Positions 1 through 8,181 are shown, counted from the first letter of the stretch. The stretch: 38,012 bases of DNA from Deltaproteobacteria bacterium RIFOXYA12_FULL_58_15 (GCA_001798605.1 MGST01000203.1:1-38012), one strand, 5' to 3'. Program-made: numbers and translations. The notes: a model not told the origin generated them from the letters alone.

Positions 1-1
1 G

Positions 2-568
2 GTGTACCCGATGCCCTACGCACAACAAATCGCGGCGGTTCGCGGTGAGGTGCCGGCGGCGGTGTTCTGGTCGGTGATGCGACAAGAGAGCTACTACACG
101 CCAACGGCACGATCTCACGCAGACGCGCTCGGGTTGATGCAGGTGATTCCTCAGGTCGGTGAGCCCGCGGTGGCGTCTGTTGGTCGAGTGTTCGTTCCCG
201 ACGAGCTGTATGAACCGCAGACAAACCTCACCGTATTCGCGAGGGCTGCAGCGGAGCGCTTCGAGCGCTACTGCGGCCATTTGCCGTTGGTCCTCATGTC
301 GTACAACGCTACGCCGCAGAGGGCAGACGAATGGCTTCGTGATAACCACGATTTGCCATTTGATCTGTTTGTCGAAGAGATCCCCTACAATGAAACCAGG
401 GACTATGTGAAAAACATCAGCTCACACTTGCTGCGTTACCAAACTCTCTTGGGGGTTGGGGGAGAATTACACGAACGGGCAGGGCTGCCGCATCCGAGTG
501 CCCTGGTCAGTGATGTGTACGCAGGCCCTCTCAAGCGGCTGTCGGAGACTGAGCTTGCAATACGCTAA
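2..568 (+). CDS. Soluble lytic murein transglycosylase, C-terminal part (5' end outside window)
   Basis: This is the catalytic C-terminal part of a Slt70/MltE-type lytic transglycosylase (GH23, lysozyme-like fold), which cleaves peptidoglycan glycan strands in the periplasm. The visible 188 residues contain the hallmark RQES, whose Glu (residue 29 of the visible piece) is the expected catalytic acid. It is followed by GLMQVIP, then YNATPQR in place of the usual YNAGP. The IPYNETRDYVKNI segment is the family's conserved 'IPxxETRxYVxxV' region. The frame is open to the window edge and the family is normally 600-700 residues, so the true start lies upstream; the GTG at position 2 is not a credible start. 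It converges on bipA with 25 bases between the stops. Confidence 0.9.
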   Translation: MYPMPYAQQIAAVRGEVPAAVFWSVMRQESYYTPTARSHADALGLMQVIPQVGEPAVASVGRVFVPDELYEPQTNLTVFARAAAERFERYCGHLPLVLMSYNATPQRADEWLRDNHDLPFDLFVEEIPYNETRDYVKNISSHLLRYQTLLGVGGELHERAGLPHPSALVSDVYAGPLKRLSETELAIR

Positions 569-593
569 ACTGTGCACTGTCCCAAGCAGTCTA

Positions 594-2423
594 TCAGTCG
601 GTTTCGTCCTTGCGCATTGACCGAATGGGGCGCAGATGCGCGCTCAGTTTTGTCTTGCGCAAGCGCACGGATTTGGGTGTGACCTCCACCATCTCGTCCT
701 CGCGAATCCATTCGAGGCACTGCTCGAGCGACATCCCGCGGTGTGGTGGGAGGATGACGTTCTCATCCTTGCCGGCGGCGCGGATGTTGGTCATCTTCTT
801 TTCGCGGCAGACATTGACGTTGAGATCGTTTGATCGGGAATGCTCGCCAATGATCATGCCTTCATAAACGTCGACGCCGTTGGGTATACACAAAACGCCG
901 CGGGGCAACAGATGGAAGAGGGCATACGGCGTCGCGGTGCCGATACGGTCGGCGACCAATGCACCTGTTTGGCGACGTGTCATGTCGCCCGCCCACGGCA
1001 TCCAGCCGTCGACCACGCTGTGCATGATTGCTGTGCCGCGGGTGATGGTGAGAGCGTGGCTGCGCAAGCCCAAGAGACCCCTTGTTGGCGCACTGTACTC
1101 GAGTCGCACGCGCCCACCTTCTTGATGCTGAGCGATGAGCCTTGCTTTGCGGCTGCCGACGAGTTCCATCAGAGCTCCGAGATGTTCCGCGGGAACGTCA
1201 ATAACCAAGCGTTCGACCGGTTCTTCGCGGCCGCCGGGACCCTGGCGGGTCACCACCTGAGGGTTGCCAACACACAGCTCGTATTTTTCGCGACGTAGGT
1301 TTTCGATGAGCACGGCCAGTTGCAGCTCGCCACGGCCAAGGACACGAAAGGTGTCAGGGGTGTTGGTCTTCTCCAATTGGATGCTTACGTTGGCATAGAC
1401 CTCTCGTTGCAGGCGATCGCCAAGCTGGCGCCCCGTCAGATAGACGCCGCCGTCGCGACCAGCAAAGGGCCCATCGTTGACGTGGAAGGTCATCGCTACG
1501 GTCGGTTCATCGATGTGAATCTCCGGTAGCACCAAGACGCCTTCGGGATCGCTCAAGGTGTTGCCAATGGCAACGTCCTCGAGGCCCGAGAGCGCGACGA
1601 TGTCGCCCGCCTCGGCTCGCTGCAGACTGACCCGTTTGATACCCAGGAAATTGAACACGCCGGTGATGCGGCCGACATATTCACCGCTGCTGCGGCCGAC
1701 TCGCACTCGCTGATTGGGTTTGACGCAGCCGCCGAGAATACGCCCCACCACCAGACGGCCGACGTAGTCATCGTGACCGAGTTGGTTGACCTGCATCGAG
1801 AACGGCTCTTCGCTGAGGTCGGGGGGCGCGTCGATGGTCTTCGCCAGCGTCTCGACCAGAGGACGGAGATCGGTGCCCAAAACGGCCATGTCATGTGTTG
1901 CGGTGCCCAACCTGGCATTGGTGTAAAGCACCGGGAATTCGATCTGTTTGTCGTTGGCTCCGAGCTCGATGTAGAGCGAGTAGATCTCATCGAGAACCTG
2001 TTCCACCCGGGCGTCTGAGCGATCGATCTTGTTGATGGCGACAACGCTCGGCAGGTTGAGCTCCAGAGCCTTGCGCAGAACGAACCGGGTTTGCGGCAAG
2101 GGGCCTTCCGCCGCATCCACCAGGAGCAGAACGCCGTCGACCATACGCAAGGAGCGTTCGACCTCGCCACCAAAGTCTGCGTGTCCAGGCGTGTCGACAA
2201 TCTGCAGGGTCAAATCGCCGAAATGCACCGAGGTGGCCTTGGCGAGAATTGTGATGCCGCGCTCGCGTTCTTGGTCGTTGGAGTCCATGAGACGCTCGGC
2301 AACCTCTTGACCGTCGCGAAACATTCCGCCTTGGCGGAATAGAGCATCGACGAGTGTGGTCTTGCCGTGATCGACGTGGGCGATGATTGCGAGTGAACGA
2401 ATGTTGCGGAGCTTGTGGGTCAT
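594..2423 (-). CDS. typA: Ribosome-associated translational GTPase BipA/TypA
   Basis: A 609-residue translational GTPase of the TypA/BipA family. It binds the 70S ribosome and is needed for ribosome assembly and stress or cold growth in other bacteria. The G1 motif AHVDHGKTT, the ERERGITI switch I, the G3 [14 protein letters not shown] and the G4 NKIDR are all intact. The rest follows the BipA pattern: EF-Tu domain 2, EF-G domain III/V-like segments, and the family-specific C-terminus containing LRTRTKG-like signatures ([26 protein letters not shown]). I chose the ATG at 2423 because the protein then begins [21 protein letters not shown] like relatives; a GTG four codons upstream (2435) is possible. 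Neither has a clear Shine-Dalgarno sequence. It is transcribed alone. Confidence 0.95.
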   Translation of the reverse strand: MTHKLRNIRSLAIIAHVDHGKTTLVDALFRQGGMFRDGQEVAERLMDSNDQERERGITILAKATSVHFGDLTLQIVDTPGHADFGGEVERSLRMVDGVLLLVDAAEGPLPQTRFVLRKALELNLPSVVAINKIDRSDARVEQVLDEIYSLYIELGANDKQIEFPVLYTNARLGTATHDMAVLGTDLRPLVETLAKTIDAPPDLSEEPFSMQVNQLGHDDYVGRLVVGRILGGCVKPNQRVRVGRSSGEYVGRITGVFNFLGIKRVSLQRAEAGDIVALSGLEDVAIGNTLSDPEGVLVLPEIHIDEPTVAMTFHVNDGPFAGRDGGVYLTGRQLGDRLQREVYANVSIQLEKTNTPDTFRVLGRGELQLAVLIENLRREKYELCVGNPQVVTRQGPGGREEPVERLVIDVPAEHLGALMELVGSRKARLIAQHQEGGRVRLEYSAPTRGLLGLRSHALTITRGTAIMHSVVDGWMPWAGDMTRRQTGALVADRIGTATPYALFHLLPRGVLCIPNGVDVYEGMIIGEHSRSNDLNVNVCREKKMTNIRAAGKDENVILPPHRGMSLEQCLEWIREDEMVEVTPKSVRLRKTKLSAHLRPIRSMRKDETD

Positions 2424-2647
2424 ACGGGATAACACTTTTCTATGGCATGGCGTTCGCGGGATACGCCACGAACGATGGGCCTCTGCCTGATTTGGCTGTG
2501 CCCATGAACGTTCTGGTGGCCGGCGCTATAGCCGTACGCCACGGCTGTTGCAATATCAATCTGCTTTTCGCGCCGTCGATTCTTGCACCCTCACCGTCGG
2601 TCATTGGCTCTGTATGCATAGACCCGGCAAAGAACATGGAGGCCACA

Positions 2648-3025
2648 ATGACAACGACGCTGACAGCCAAGAATTTCGACGAGACCGTCAACTCAAATGG
2701 AATCGTCTTGATCGACTTTTGGGCGGACTGGTGCGGGCCGTGCAAAGCTTTTGCGCCGGTCTACGACAAAGTATCGCGAGCCAATCCCGATATTGTCTTT
2801 GGCAAGATCAACACAGAGGAAGAGACAAGCCTAGCGGGAGCGTTTCATATCTCCTCGATTCCGACTTTGATGATCTTCCGAGACGGCATACCGGTGTTTG
2901 CTCAGCCTGGAATGTTGCCGGAGGCCGTGTTGACCGATCTGGTCAGTCAGGTGCGCAAGCTCGACATGGACGAGGTCCGACAGAAAGTTGAAGAGGCCGA
3001 GTCGCAGCGTGCGGTGGCGAATTGA
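2648..3025 (+). CDS. Thioredoxin
   Basis: A 125-residue thioredoxin, a cytoplasmic thiol-disulfide oxidoreductase. The active site is FWADWCGPCK, with redox cysteines at C29 and C32. The cis-proline segment SSIPTLMIFRDG and the buried Asp (VLIDFWA) are also present. A GGAGG at 2638-2642, five bases before the ATG at 2648, fixes the start. The reading frame stays open for 87 codons upstream, but nothing there resembles protein. A charged C-terminal tail of about 15 residues (EVRQKVEEAESQRAVAN) extends past the usual thioredoxin end and looks helical. No signal peptide is seen. It stands alone, divergent from bipA across a 224-base gap. Confidence 0.95.
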   Translation: MTTTLTAKNFDETVNSNGIVLIDFWADWCGPCKAFAPVYDKVSRANPDIVFGKINTEEETSLAGAFHISSIPTLMIFRDGIPVFAQPGMLPEAVLTDLVSQVRKLDMDEVRQKVEEAESQRAVAN

Positions 3026-3058
3026 GAGGAGATCGATAGAGGATCTGTCGATAGAGGC

Positions 3059-3676
3059 CTACCGAGTCCACGTGGGATCGTGAGAACGCTTGGTAACGGC
3101 AGAAAGAAGACTCGGCACACTGGTCTTGTTGGCCTTGTTGACCATCCAAGCTGGAAGTGAGCCGCCCGGATCGGTGTAGAGATAGTAAACAACCTTGGTG
3201 CTGTTGGGGCTCATGCTGGTAATGGTCCAATTCCCCGTGTTGATCTCGACGCGGACCACGTCGGGGTTCTTCTCCGGTGCGCGATCGTTGGCCGGCGACC
3301 AGCTGCGCTTGTAAACGCCCCGCCCCTCGTCGGGCTCAATGACGACCTTCAAAGCGTAGTCACGCTCTGAAACCAAAGGAGGATCGATGCGCTGGTAGAG
3401 GTAGATGCCATTTTCGTGGGTGCCGACGATGCGCAGGTCCTGAATGTAGGGCATGAACTCGATATATTTCTGCACGTCACAAATAACGTCCCAGATGCGC
3501 TTGGCGGGCAACTCGATGACCGTTTGAGCTTTGATTTCAAGAATGGAGCCGCCCTTCACCTCACGGGTCCAGACCTTGATGCCATCTTCATCTTGAACGA
3601 GCTCCCAGGTTTGAGCCTGCGCTGCTCTGCTGCACAGGAGCCCGACAACGACGAATGCGAGGGTTATCTTTTGCAT
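3059..3676 (-). CDS. Secreted START-domain (lipid-binding-like) protein
   Basis: A 205-residue protein with an N-terminal signal peptide (MQKITLAFVVVGLLCSRAAQA, likely cleaved after AQA). The rest is a START/Bet v1-like domain. Visible START features are the opening WELVQDEDGIKVWTREV, the central YIEFMPYIQDLRIV, the YQRIDPPLVSERDYAL strand, and a late NWTITSM...YYLYTDPGGSLPAWMVN segment that closes on the C-terminal helix. START domains hold lipids or other hydrophobic ligands in a closed cavity. Bacterial exported members are common in Gammaproteobacteria and Deltaproteobacteria; the ligand is unknown. The signal peptide suggests a periplasmic site. It converges on the thioredoxin gene (33 bases between stops) and is divergent from the hydroxylase-like gene. 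Confidence 0.85.
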   Translation of the reverse strand: MQKITLAFVVVGLLCSRAAQAQTWELVQDEDGIKVWTREVKGGSILEIKAQTVIELPAKRIWDVICDVQKYIEFMPYIQDLRIVGTHENGIYLYQRIDPPLVSERDYALKVVIEPDEGRGVYKRSWSPANDRAPEKNPDVVRVEINTGNWTITSMSPNSTKVVYYLYTDPGGSLPAWMVNKANKTSVPSLLSAVTKRSHDPTWTR

Positions 3677-3734
3677 GGCGCGAGCATACCCAATATTCCT
3701 GTTTGTGGCACTCCCTATGCGATCTGGGGATCTG

Positions 3735-3771
3735 AGGTTCTTGGCGTTCTGGGCATTCTTGGGGTTCTTGC
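3735..3771. repeat. Four degenerate 9-base tandem units
   Basis: Between the START gene and the hydroxylase-like gene the sequence runs as four similar 9-mers: GGTTCTTGG, CGTTCTGGG, CATTCTTGG, GGTTCTTGC. They share a TTCT(T/G)GG core. The array lies in the shared upstream region of two divergent genes. It could be a simple slippage product or a set of weak regulator half-sites. Confidence 0.5.
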
Positions 3772-3860
3772 CCCATCCTTTGTGTGTTTGGGCTATCGCC
3801 CAAATTTACCATTGACATCTAATATTTCAACCTCAGCTTGGCTGCACAAAGGGAGGCAGC

Positions 3861-4457
3861 ATGAGCTTGATGTTGATGGCAACGGGAGTTGTATTGGGAC
3901 TTCTGGCATGGACCTTGGTCGAGTACCTTCTGCACCGTTTGGGTGGACATTGGGGCAAGGGGAGGCACGAGTTCGCCCGGGAGCATCGGCGTCATCACCG
4001 CGAGCCGAGTTATTTTTCACCCGCGAGCAAGAAGCTGAAGGCCGCAGGCCCGGTGCTTGGCGTCGCGTGGCTCGCTGCATTTCCAGTTTTGGGACCATGG
4101 GGGGCGACAGGTTTTGCCGTCGGTGTCGGTGTTGGTTGGTGGATATTCGAAACAGTGCATGAGATGCTGCATGTGCGGGCACCGCGCACTGTGTATGGAC
4201 GTTGGGCGCGCAGGCATCACCTTTATCATCATTTCGGTGACGTCCGAGTGAATCACGGCGTAACGTCGCCATTGTGGGATTGGGTGTTCCGCACCTACGT
4301 CGCGCCCACGGTGGTGCGGATCCCAGACAAGCTCGCGGGTGAATTCCCTTGGTTAGTCAATGAGAGAGGAATCATCGACGACTATTCTCGTGACTACGAG
4401 GTGCGGGTCAGCCCCGGTCGGGCAGGTCAACAACGGAATCTGTGTTCGACGCCGTGA
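3861..4457 (+). CDS. Small membrane fatty-acid hydroxylase / sterol desaturase superfamily protein
   Basis: A 198-residue integral membrane protein with the His clusters of the fatty acid hydroxylase superfamily: EYLLHRLGGH, EHRRHH (HxxHH), ETVHEMLH (HxxxH) and RHHLYHHFG (HxxHH). These would bind a di-iron centre on the cytoplasmic face. Hydrophobic stretches lie at about residues 3-20 and 62-95. The family includes sterol desaturases, fatty-acid 2-hydroxylases and carotenoid hydroxylases; the substrate cannot be read from the sequence. The ATG at 3861 follows an AAGGGAGG at ideal distance, so the start is firm. The last 20 residues look variable. The MORN lipoprotein begins 45 bases downstream and could be cotranscribed. 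Confidence 0.85.
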   Translation: MSLMLMATGVVLGLLAWTLVEYLLHRLGGHWGKGRHEFAREHRRHHREPSYFSPASKKLKAAGPVLGVAWLAAFPVLGPWGATGFAVGVGVGWWIFETVHEMLHVRAPRTVYGRWARRHHLYHHFGDVRVNHGVTSPLWDWVFRTYVAPTVVRIPDKLAGEFPWLVNERGIIDDYSRDYEVRVSPGRAGQQRNLCSTP

Positions 4458-4502
4458 CAATCTCCTTGGGTCTGGGGGGGACGACGGTGTTAGAGTGCTT
4501 GG

Positions 4503-5390
4503 GTGAAATGTGGATGTCCCATGATGGCGGTGCTGTTGGGCATGGCCGCGAGCTGCTACTCCGAATTGCCCGTCGATGAGGTCAAGCAGGGGGATGTTCC
4601 TCCCGAGGCCTTTGTGCCAGCGAAGGCAAGCGCTCAAGGTTGGTGGTCTGAAGCGCAGCCGTGCCCCGCTGGTGCCCTACTTAAGGGAGGTCCACCTGCC
4701 GCTGCCGATGCTCAAGGTACGACCGTCTACGGGGCCATGGTCCCTCTCAAGGTCTGGTGCGAAACGCCTGAGGGCCTGCGGCATGGCCGACTGACGATGT
4801 GGCATTCGCCCACCCAAATGAAAGAAGAAGGACAATTCGTCCGCGGCAAGGCCAGCGGTACGTTCACCGCATGGCATGAAAATGGATCGATGCGTGCCCG
4901 GGGTGACTATGGTGATGGATTGCGCCAAGGGCCTTGGGTGGAGTGGTACGACAACGGCAGCAAAGAGGGGGCTGGTGCCTATCTGGATGATGAACGGCAC
5001 GGTGTGTGGACTCACTGGTACCCGACTGCAAAGAACATGGCACGAGGGCCCTATGAACGCGGTCGCAAGACCGGTGAGTGGACGACGTGGCACGACAACG
5101 GACAGATCAAGGCCAGTGGCACTTACGGAAATGGCGAGCCCCACGGACGGTGGACAGCCTGGCGGAAAAACGGCGAAAAGGAAGCTCAGGGCAGCTACGA
5201 AAACGGCATGCAGCAGGGCCAATGGACCGAGTGGGATGGCGGTAACAAACAAACTGTTACCTACGACGAAGGGATCCCGCAAGAAGTCGACGATGCCAAG
5301 CCCACCGCGGGCAAAGAGAAGCGCAAACGCAAGAAGAAGGACGGCAAGAGCAAAGGTAAGAAGAAGCGAAAAACCCGCGCTACTCCATGA
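4503..5390 (+). CDS. MORN-like (YwqK-type) repeat lipoprotein with Lys-rich tail
   Basis: A 295-residue predicted lipoprotein. The N-terminus MKCGCPMMAVLLGMAASC carries a plausible lipobox (MAASC). The body has about six repeats of roughly 24 residues with the pattern G-x-W-x-x-W-x-x-NG-x-x-x-x-x-G-x-Y-x-x-G, for example QGPWVEWYDNGSKEGAGAY and TGEWTTWHDNGQIKASGTY. These are MORN_2/YwqK-type repeats, which form extended beta hairpins. The final 25 residues are almost entirely Lys, Arg and Gly, unusual for a lipoprotein and possibly a charged peptidoglycan- or nucleic-acid-binding tail. I took the GTG at 4503, which gives a Lys in the n-region; the ATG at 4521 is an alternative. Such proteins are abundant in myxobacteria, mostly without known function. 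Confidence 0.8.
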   Translation: MKCGCPMMAVLLGMAASCYSELPVDEVKQGDVPPEAFVPAKASAQGWWSEAQPCPAGALLKGGPPAAADAQGTTVYGAMVPLKVWCETPEGLRHGRLTMWHSPTQMKEEGQFVRGKASGTFTAWHENGSMRARGDYGDGLRQGPWVEWYDNGSKEGAGAYLDDERHGVWTHWYPTAKNMARGPYERGRKTGEWTTWHDNGQIKASGTYGNGEPHGRWTAWRKNGEKEAQGSYENGMQQGQWTEWDGGNKQTVTYDEGIPQEVDDAKPTAGKEKRKRKKKDGKSKGKKKRKTRATP

Positions 5391-5414
5391 TGCCATTTTA
5401 GACGTCGTGATCAC

Positions 5415-5443
5415 TTGACAGATGCGCTCAATTTCCCTAAAAA
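5415..5443 (+). promoter_or_regulatory. Sigma-70-type promoter for rplU–rpmA–obgE
   Basis: A perfect -35 box TTGACA (5415-5420) is followed, after 17 bases, by TAAAAA (5438-5443), a 4/6 match to the -10 consensus. It sits about 50 bases upstream of the rplU start, so the transcript should begin near 5450, just where the leader hairpin starts. It is the best promoter match in the window. Confidence 0.75.
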
Positions 5444-5449
5444 CCGCGG

Positions 5450-5489
5450 TCCTCGAATCCCCACGGTGTAAAACCGGGGCCGAGGAGGG
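5450..5489 (+). promoter_or_regulatory. rplU leader hairpin overlapping the Shine-Dalgarno sequence
   Basis: The leader can fold into one long hairpin. TCCTCG (5450-5455) pairs with CGAGGA (5481-5486), CCCC (5459-5462) with GGGG (5476-5479), and GGT (5465-5467) with ACC (5473-5475). The 3' strand of the outer stem is the first part of the GAGGAGGG ribosome binding site (5482-5489) of rplU, so pairing would mask it. Autoregulatory L21 leaders are known in Firmicutes; whether this is an analogue is my inference. Confidence 0.5.
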
Positions 5490-5496
5490 TGGTGTC

Positions 5497-5808
5497 ATGT
5501 ATGCAGTGATCCGCAGCGGCGGCAAACAACATCGAGTCGTCAAGGGTGAGCACCTCAGAGTTGAGAAACTCGACGGTGCGGTAGGTTCTTCAATCGAGCT
5601 AAGCGACGTGCTTCTGGTCGCTGGCGAAGGCGACCCCAAGATCGGCCAACCCAGAGTGGACGGCGCAACTGTTACAGCGACTATCGTTGCGCAAGAACGT
5701 GCGAAGAAGATCCGCGTGTTCAAGAGACAGAAGCGTCTGGGTTTCCACAAGACAATCGGGCATCGACAGTATTTCACCGAGCTCGAGATCACCGGGATTC
5801 AAGGTTAA
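5497..5808 (+). CDS. rplU: 50S ribosomal protein L21
   Basis: A 103-residue L21, a 23S rRNA-binding protein of the large subunit. It begins MYAVIRSGGKQHRVVKGE, the universal L21 start, and ends with the conserved KRQKRLGFHKTIGHRQYFTELEI region. The ATG at 5497 lies eight bases after GGAGG (5484-5488); the open frame further upstream is leader sequence. It is the first gene of the standard rplU–rpmA–obgE cluster, with only three bases between its stop and rpmA. The upstream hairpin may regulate its translation. Confidence 0.97.
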   Translation: MYAVIRSGGKQHRVVKGEHLRVEKLDGAVGSSIELSDVLLVAGEGDPKIGQPRVDGATVTATIVAQERAKKIRVFKRQKRLGFHKTIGHRQYFTELEITGIQG

Positions 5809-5811
5809 GTC

Positions 5812-6075
5812 ATGGCTCATAAAAAAGGTCAGGGCTCGAGCCGCAATGGGCGTGATTCGCAGCCGAAGTTCCGTGGCGTCAAACAACACGATGGTCAACA
5901 GGTCAAGGCTGGCAATATCTTGGTGCGGCAAGTGGGCACCAAGATTCATCCCGGTCGCAACGTCGGTTTGGGCCGTGACTACACATTGTTCGCGCTCGAA
6001 GACGGCGTGGTGCGATTTGAACAACGCAAGAATCGCACCGAAGCTGTCGTCTATTCCGAGCCGCGAGCCTCATAA
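5812..6075 (+). CDS. rpmA: 50S ribosomal protein L27
   Basis: An 87-residue L27, whose N-terminal tail reaches the peptidyl-transferase centre. It starts [19 protein letters not shown] with no Firmicute-type cleavable extension. The remaining conserved segments [40 protein letters not shown] and GVVRFEQ are intact. It follows rplU after three bases and precedes obgE by nine, so the three genes form one transcript. The length is normal for the family. Confidence 0.97.
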   Translation: MAHKKGQGSSRNGRDSQPKFRGVKQHDGQQVKAGNILVRQVGTKIHPGRNVGLGRDYTLFALEDGVVRFEQRKNRTEAVVYSEPRAS

Positions 6076-6084
6076 GCACTCACC

Positions 6085-7134
6085 TTGCGCTACAAATTTG
6101 TCGATGAGGTGACCATCCTGGTGCGCTCCGGAGATGGGGGAGCGGGGTGCGTGTCATTCCGGCGGGAGAAGTACGTCCCCTTTGGTGGACCCGACGGTGG
6201 TGAGGGTGGCCATGGTGGAGACGTAACCTTTGTCGCCGACGGCCAGCTCGCAACTCTGCTCGATTACAAGTTTCAATCGCGACATTTCGCCCAAAACGGG
6301 CGACCTGGCGAAGGCAACCAGCGCAGCGGTCACGCTGGAGAGTCTGTTGTTTTGCGCGTCCCACTGGGCACAGTCATATCCCACCGCGACAGCGGTGCTA
6401 TTGTCGCAGATCTGAGCAAGGACGGCGAAGAGATTGTCGTGGCTCGAGGCGGCCGTGGTGGCAAAGGCAACGCTCACTTCAAGAGCTCGACGCGTCAGGC
6501 ACCGAAGTTCTGTCAACCGGGTGAGCCTGGTGTGGAGCTCGAACTCAAGTTGGAGCTCAAGCTTATTGCGGATGTGGGCTTGGTGGGGTTCCCCAACGTG
6601 GGCAAGTCTTCGCTGATCGCTCGAGTGTCAGCGGCGCGACCCAAGATCGCCGACTATCCTTTCACCACCTTGGTGCCCAATCTCGGTGTGGTGCGCTTCG
6701 GCGATTTGCAGCACTTCGTCGTTGCCGACGTGCCCGGGCTCATCGTGGGAGCGCATGCGGGTGCGGGCCTCGGGGCGCGTTTTCTTCGCCACATCGAGCG
6801 GGTCCGTCGCATCGTTCACATTGTGACGGTGGAGCCCGACTTTCCAGAGCGAGAGCCCATCGCTGACTTCGAAGCCATTGAAAATGAGATGCGGCAACAC
6901 GATGAGAAATTGGCGAAGGTGCCGCGGGTGTTGGTGCTCAATCGCACCGACCTCAATTTCGTAACCGACCGTCAAGATGAGATCGCAGCTTATGCGCGAG
7001 AGCGAGACATTCCGTTCTTTGCCATCTCTGCGGCAACGGGTGCTGGAGTTGACGCCCTGATCAACCATCTCGGTGAGGCGATTACCCGCGAAAGGGTAGC
7101 GGCCGCCGACGAGGTGCCATCTCCTCTGTTGTAG
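6085..7134 (+). CDS. obgE: GTPase Obg/CgtA, ribosome assembly
   Basis: A 349-residue Obg GTPase acting in late 50S assembly and stress control. The glycine-rich Obg domain fills residues 1-158 (GDGGAGCVSFRREKYVPFGGPDGG, then NGRPGEGNQRSGHAGE). The G domain follows with GFPNVGKSS, PFTTLVPNLGVV and DVPGLI. Several usually invariant spots differ. Switch II reads DVPGLIVGAHAGAGLG where DIPGLIEGA is typical, G4 is NRTD rather than NKxD, and the segment after the switch reads HIVTV where HxxD is usual. The frame demands a TTG start at 6085, giving MRYKFVDEV as in relatives, with no visible Shine-Dalgarno. Translation is probably coupled to rpmA nine bases upstream. Confidence 0.95.
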   Translation: MRYKFVDEVTILVRSGDGGAGCVSFRREKYVPFGGPDGGEGGHGGDVTFVADGQLATLLDYKFQSRHFAQNGRPGEGNQRSGHAGESVVLRVPLGTVISHRDSGAIVADLSKDGEEIVVARGGRGGKGNAHFKSSTRQAPKFCQPGEPGVELELKLELKLIADVGLVGFPNVGKSSLIARVSAARPKIADYPFTTLVPNLGVVRFGDLQHFVVADVPGLIVGAHAGAGLGARFLRHIERVRRIVHIVTVEPDFPEREPIADFEAIENEMRQHDEKLAKVPRVLVLNRTDLNFVTDRQDEIAAYARERDIPFFAISAATGAGVDALINHLGEAITRERVAAADEVPSPLL

Positions 7135-7233
7135 TCCATCCTTTTTGCCACCGGTCCACGATCCTGCGATCGGTCAACCGTGGCGCACTGTGTTCACCGT
7201 GGCGGTCGACTCAGAGAACTCGTCATGTACCTC

Positions 7234-7815
7234 CTACCGCCGTGCGTAGATCTCCACAAACAAGCCACCCATATGGTCCCTGACCTCATCGATGATGAAG
7301 CCTCCGCTTTCCAGGACCCCCACGCTGTCGCGATCGAGGTGACAGCCGCCAGCCATGGCCTTCCACGCTGGTGTGAGCCAGTGTTGTATTGCTGCGAGGG
7401 GGCGATTGTGCAGGCGCACGTGTTCCATCGCTCGCAGCAGGCCGCCAGGCTTGAGCACCCGGCGGATCTGGCGGACAACCTCCTCGGGCTGATTCGCCGT
7501 ACACAGCACCAGCGCGACGACAGCAGCGTCGAAGCTCTCGTCTTCGAATGGCAAATCCTCACCTTTGGCCGTGACGAGATGTGCTCTGGCGTCACCGTGT
7601 CTCTGACCGGCGCGAGCAAGCTTAGCTTCGTCTGGATCGACAGCGACAATCTCGACCCCCGGTGGGTAGTGGGGCAAAGATGCTCCGGTGCCGATCCCAA
7701 CTTCGAGAACTCGACCAGTCAGACCGGTGAGCAGACGTCTGCGCATGTTGCGCAAACCCGCCGCTTCGAGTGGTGCCATGGCGAAGTCATAGCTTGCTGC
7801 TCCTATTTGGCTCAT
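7234..7815 (-). CDS. Class I SAM-dependent methyltransferase, METTL7-like
   Basis: A 193-residue Rossmann-fold methyltransferase. SAM-binding motif I is VLEVGIGTGASLPHYP, motif II is IVAVDPDE, and GEDLPFEDESFDAAV is the acidic post-II loop. Later segments LVLCTANQPEEVVRQI, RVLKPGGLLRAMEHV and AGGCHLDRDSVGVLESGGF resemble the METTL7/YcgJ-type branch, whose human members methylate thiols. The bacterial substrate is unknown. I start at ATG 7815 (MSQIGAASYDFAMAPLE); the open frame continues about 157 codons upstream, but that part lacks protein-like character and belongs to the intergenic region. It converges on obgE. No signal peptide or membrane segment is seen. Confidence 0.85.
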   Translation of the reverse strand: MSQIGAASYDFAMAPLEAAGLRNMRRRLLTGLTGRVLEVGIGTGASLPHYPPGVEIVAVDPDEAKLARAGQRHGDARAHLVTAKGEDLPFEDESFDAAVVALVLCTANQPEEVVRQIRRVLKPGGLLRAMEHVRLHNRPLAAIQHWLTPAWKAMAGGCHLDRDSVGVLESGGFIIDEVRDHMGGLFVEIYARR

Positions 7816-8107
7816 GTCGGTACGGTCACCACGACGGCCGCGCTCGTCAATGGCTTGAATCGATAGTCCCGACGTCTTCCACTCACCGTTAGCTTCGCAT
7901 GCACGGAAGTGCCGGTCCCTGCCAAAAAGCACAAGGGATGCGGTGTCCTCGGATGCGACATCAGAATTGGCGAGGTGCGGCTCGAAGAGCTTCCGTACGA
8001 ATTCAAAACGCCTGCGACATCGAACAGTTGCGGACGCCCCTCTCCCGAGAGTGTTGCACGCCACCAGGGCGGGGTGGGTGGAAACAGAGAGCAATGCGAT
8101 GGTTTCA

Positions 8108-8137
8108 TTGACAAGGTCGCACGGGTAAGAACATATC
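8108..8137 (+). promoter_or_regulatory. Probable promoter of the two-TM protein gene
   Basis: A perfect TTGACA (8108-8113) is followed after 18 bases by CATATC (8132-8137), a weak 3/6 -10 match. Transcription would begin near 8144, inside the base of the hairpin at 8142-8165. Confidence 0.4.
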
Positions 8138-8141
8138 AACA

Positions 8142-8165
8142 GCCCCGTTGTAGACTCAGCGGGGC
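8142..8165 (+). promoter_or_regulatory. 5'-leader hairpin
   Basis: GCCCCGTTG (8142-8150) pairs with CAGCGGGGC (8157-8165), nine pairs including one G-U, around the six-base loop TAGACT. A short GTGTTTT follows and the ATG of the next gene is 16 bases further. It could be a weak terminator/attenuator or simply a stabilising 5' hairpin; no upstream plus-strand gene needs a terminator here. Confidence 0.4.
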
Positions 8166-8181
8166 GTGTTTTGGACACATC

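Larger units (their letters stand above)
7816..8181. other. 366-base intergenic region between divergent genes
   Basis: This separates the methyltransferase (minus) from the two-TM protein (plus). Several frames are open here, but none has a plausible protein sequence or ribosome binding site. It holds a promoter-like pair and a hairpin near the right end (listed separately). No RNA gene is apparent. Confidence 0.6.

Noticed and set aside
4677..5792. A 371-codon minus-strand frame across the MORN lipoprotein and rplU.
   Set aside because: It lies opposite two well-supported genes and has a low-complexity, Ser/Leu/Val-rich composition typical of an antisense shadow in GC-rich DNA.
7135..7233. 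Imperfect inverted repeat around CCACCGGT / ACCGTGG between obgE and the methyltransferase as a terminator.
   Set aside because: The stem is bulged, the loop is long and no T-run follows; no convincing intrinsic terminator was seen in the window.
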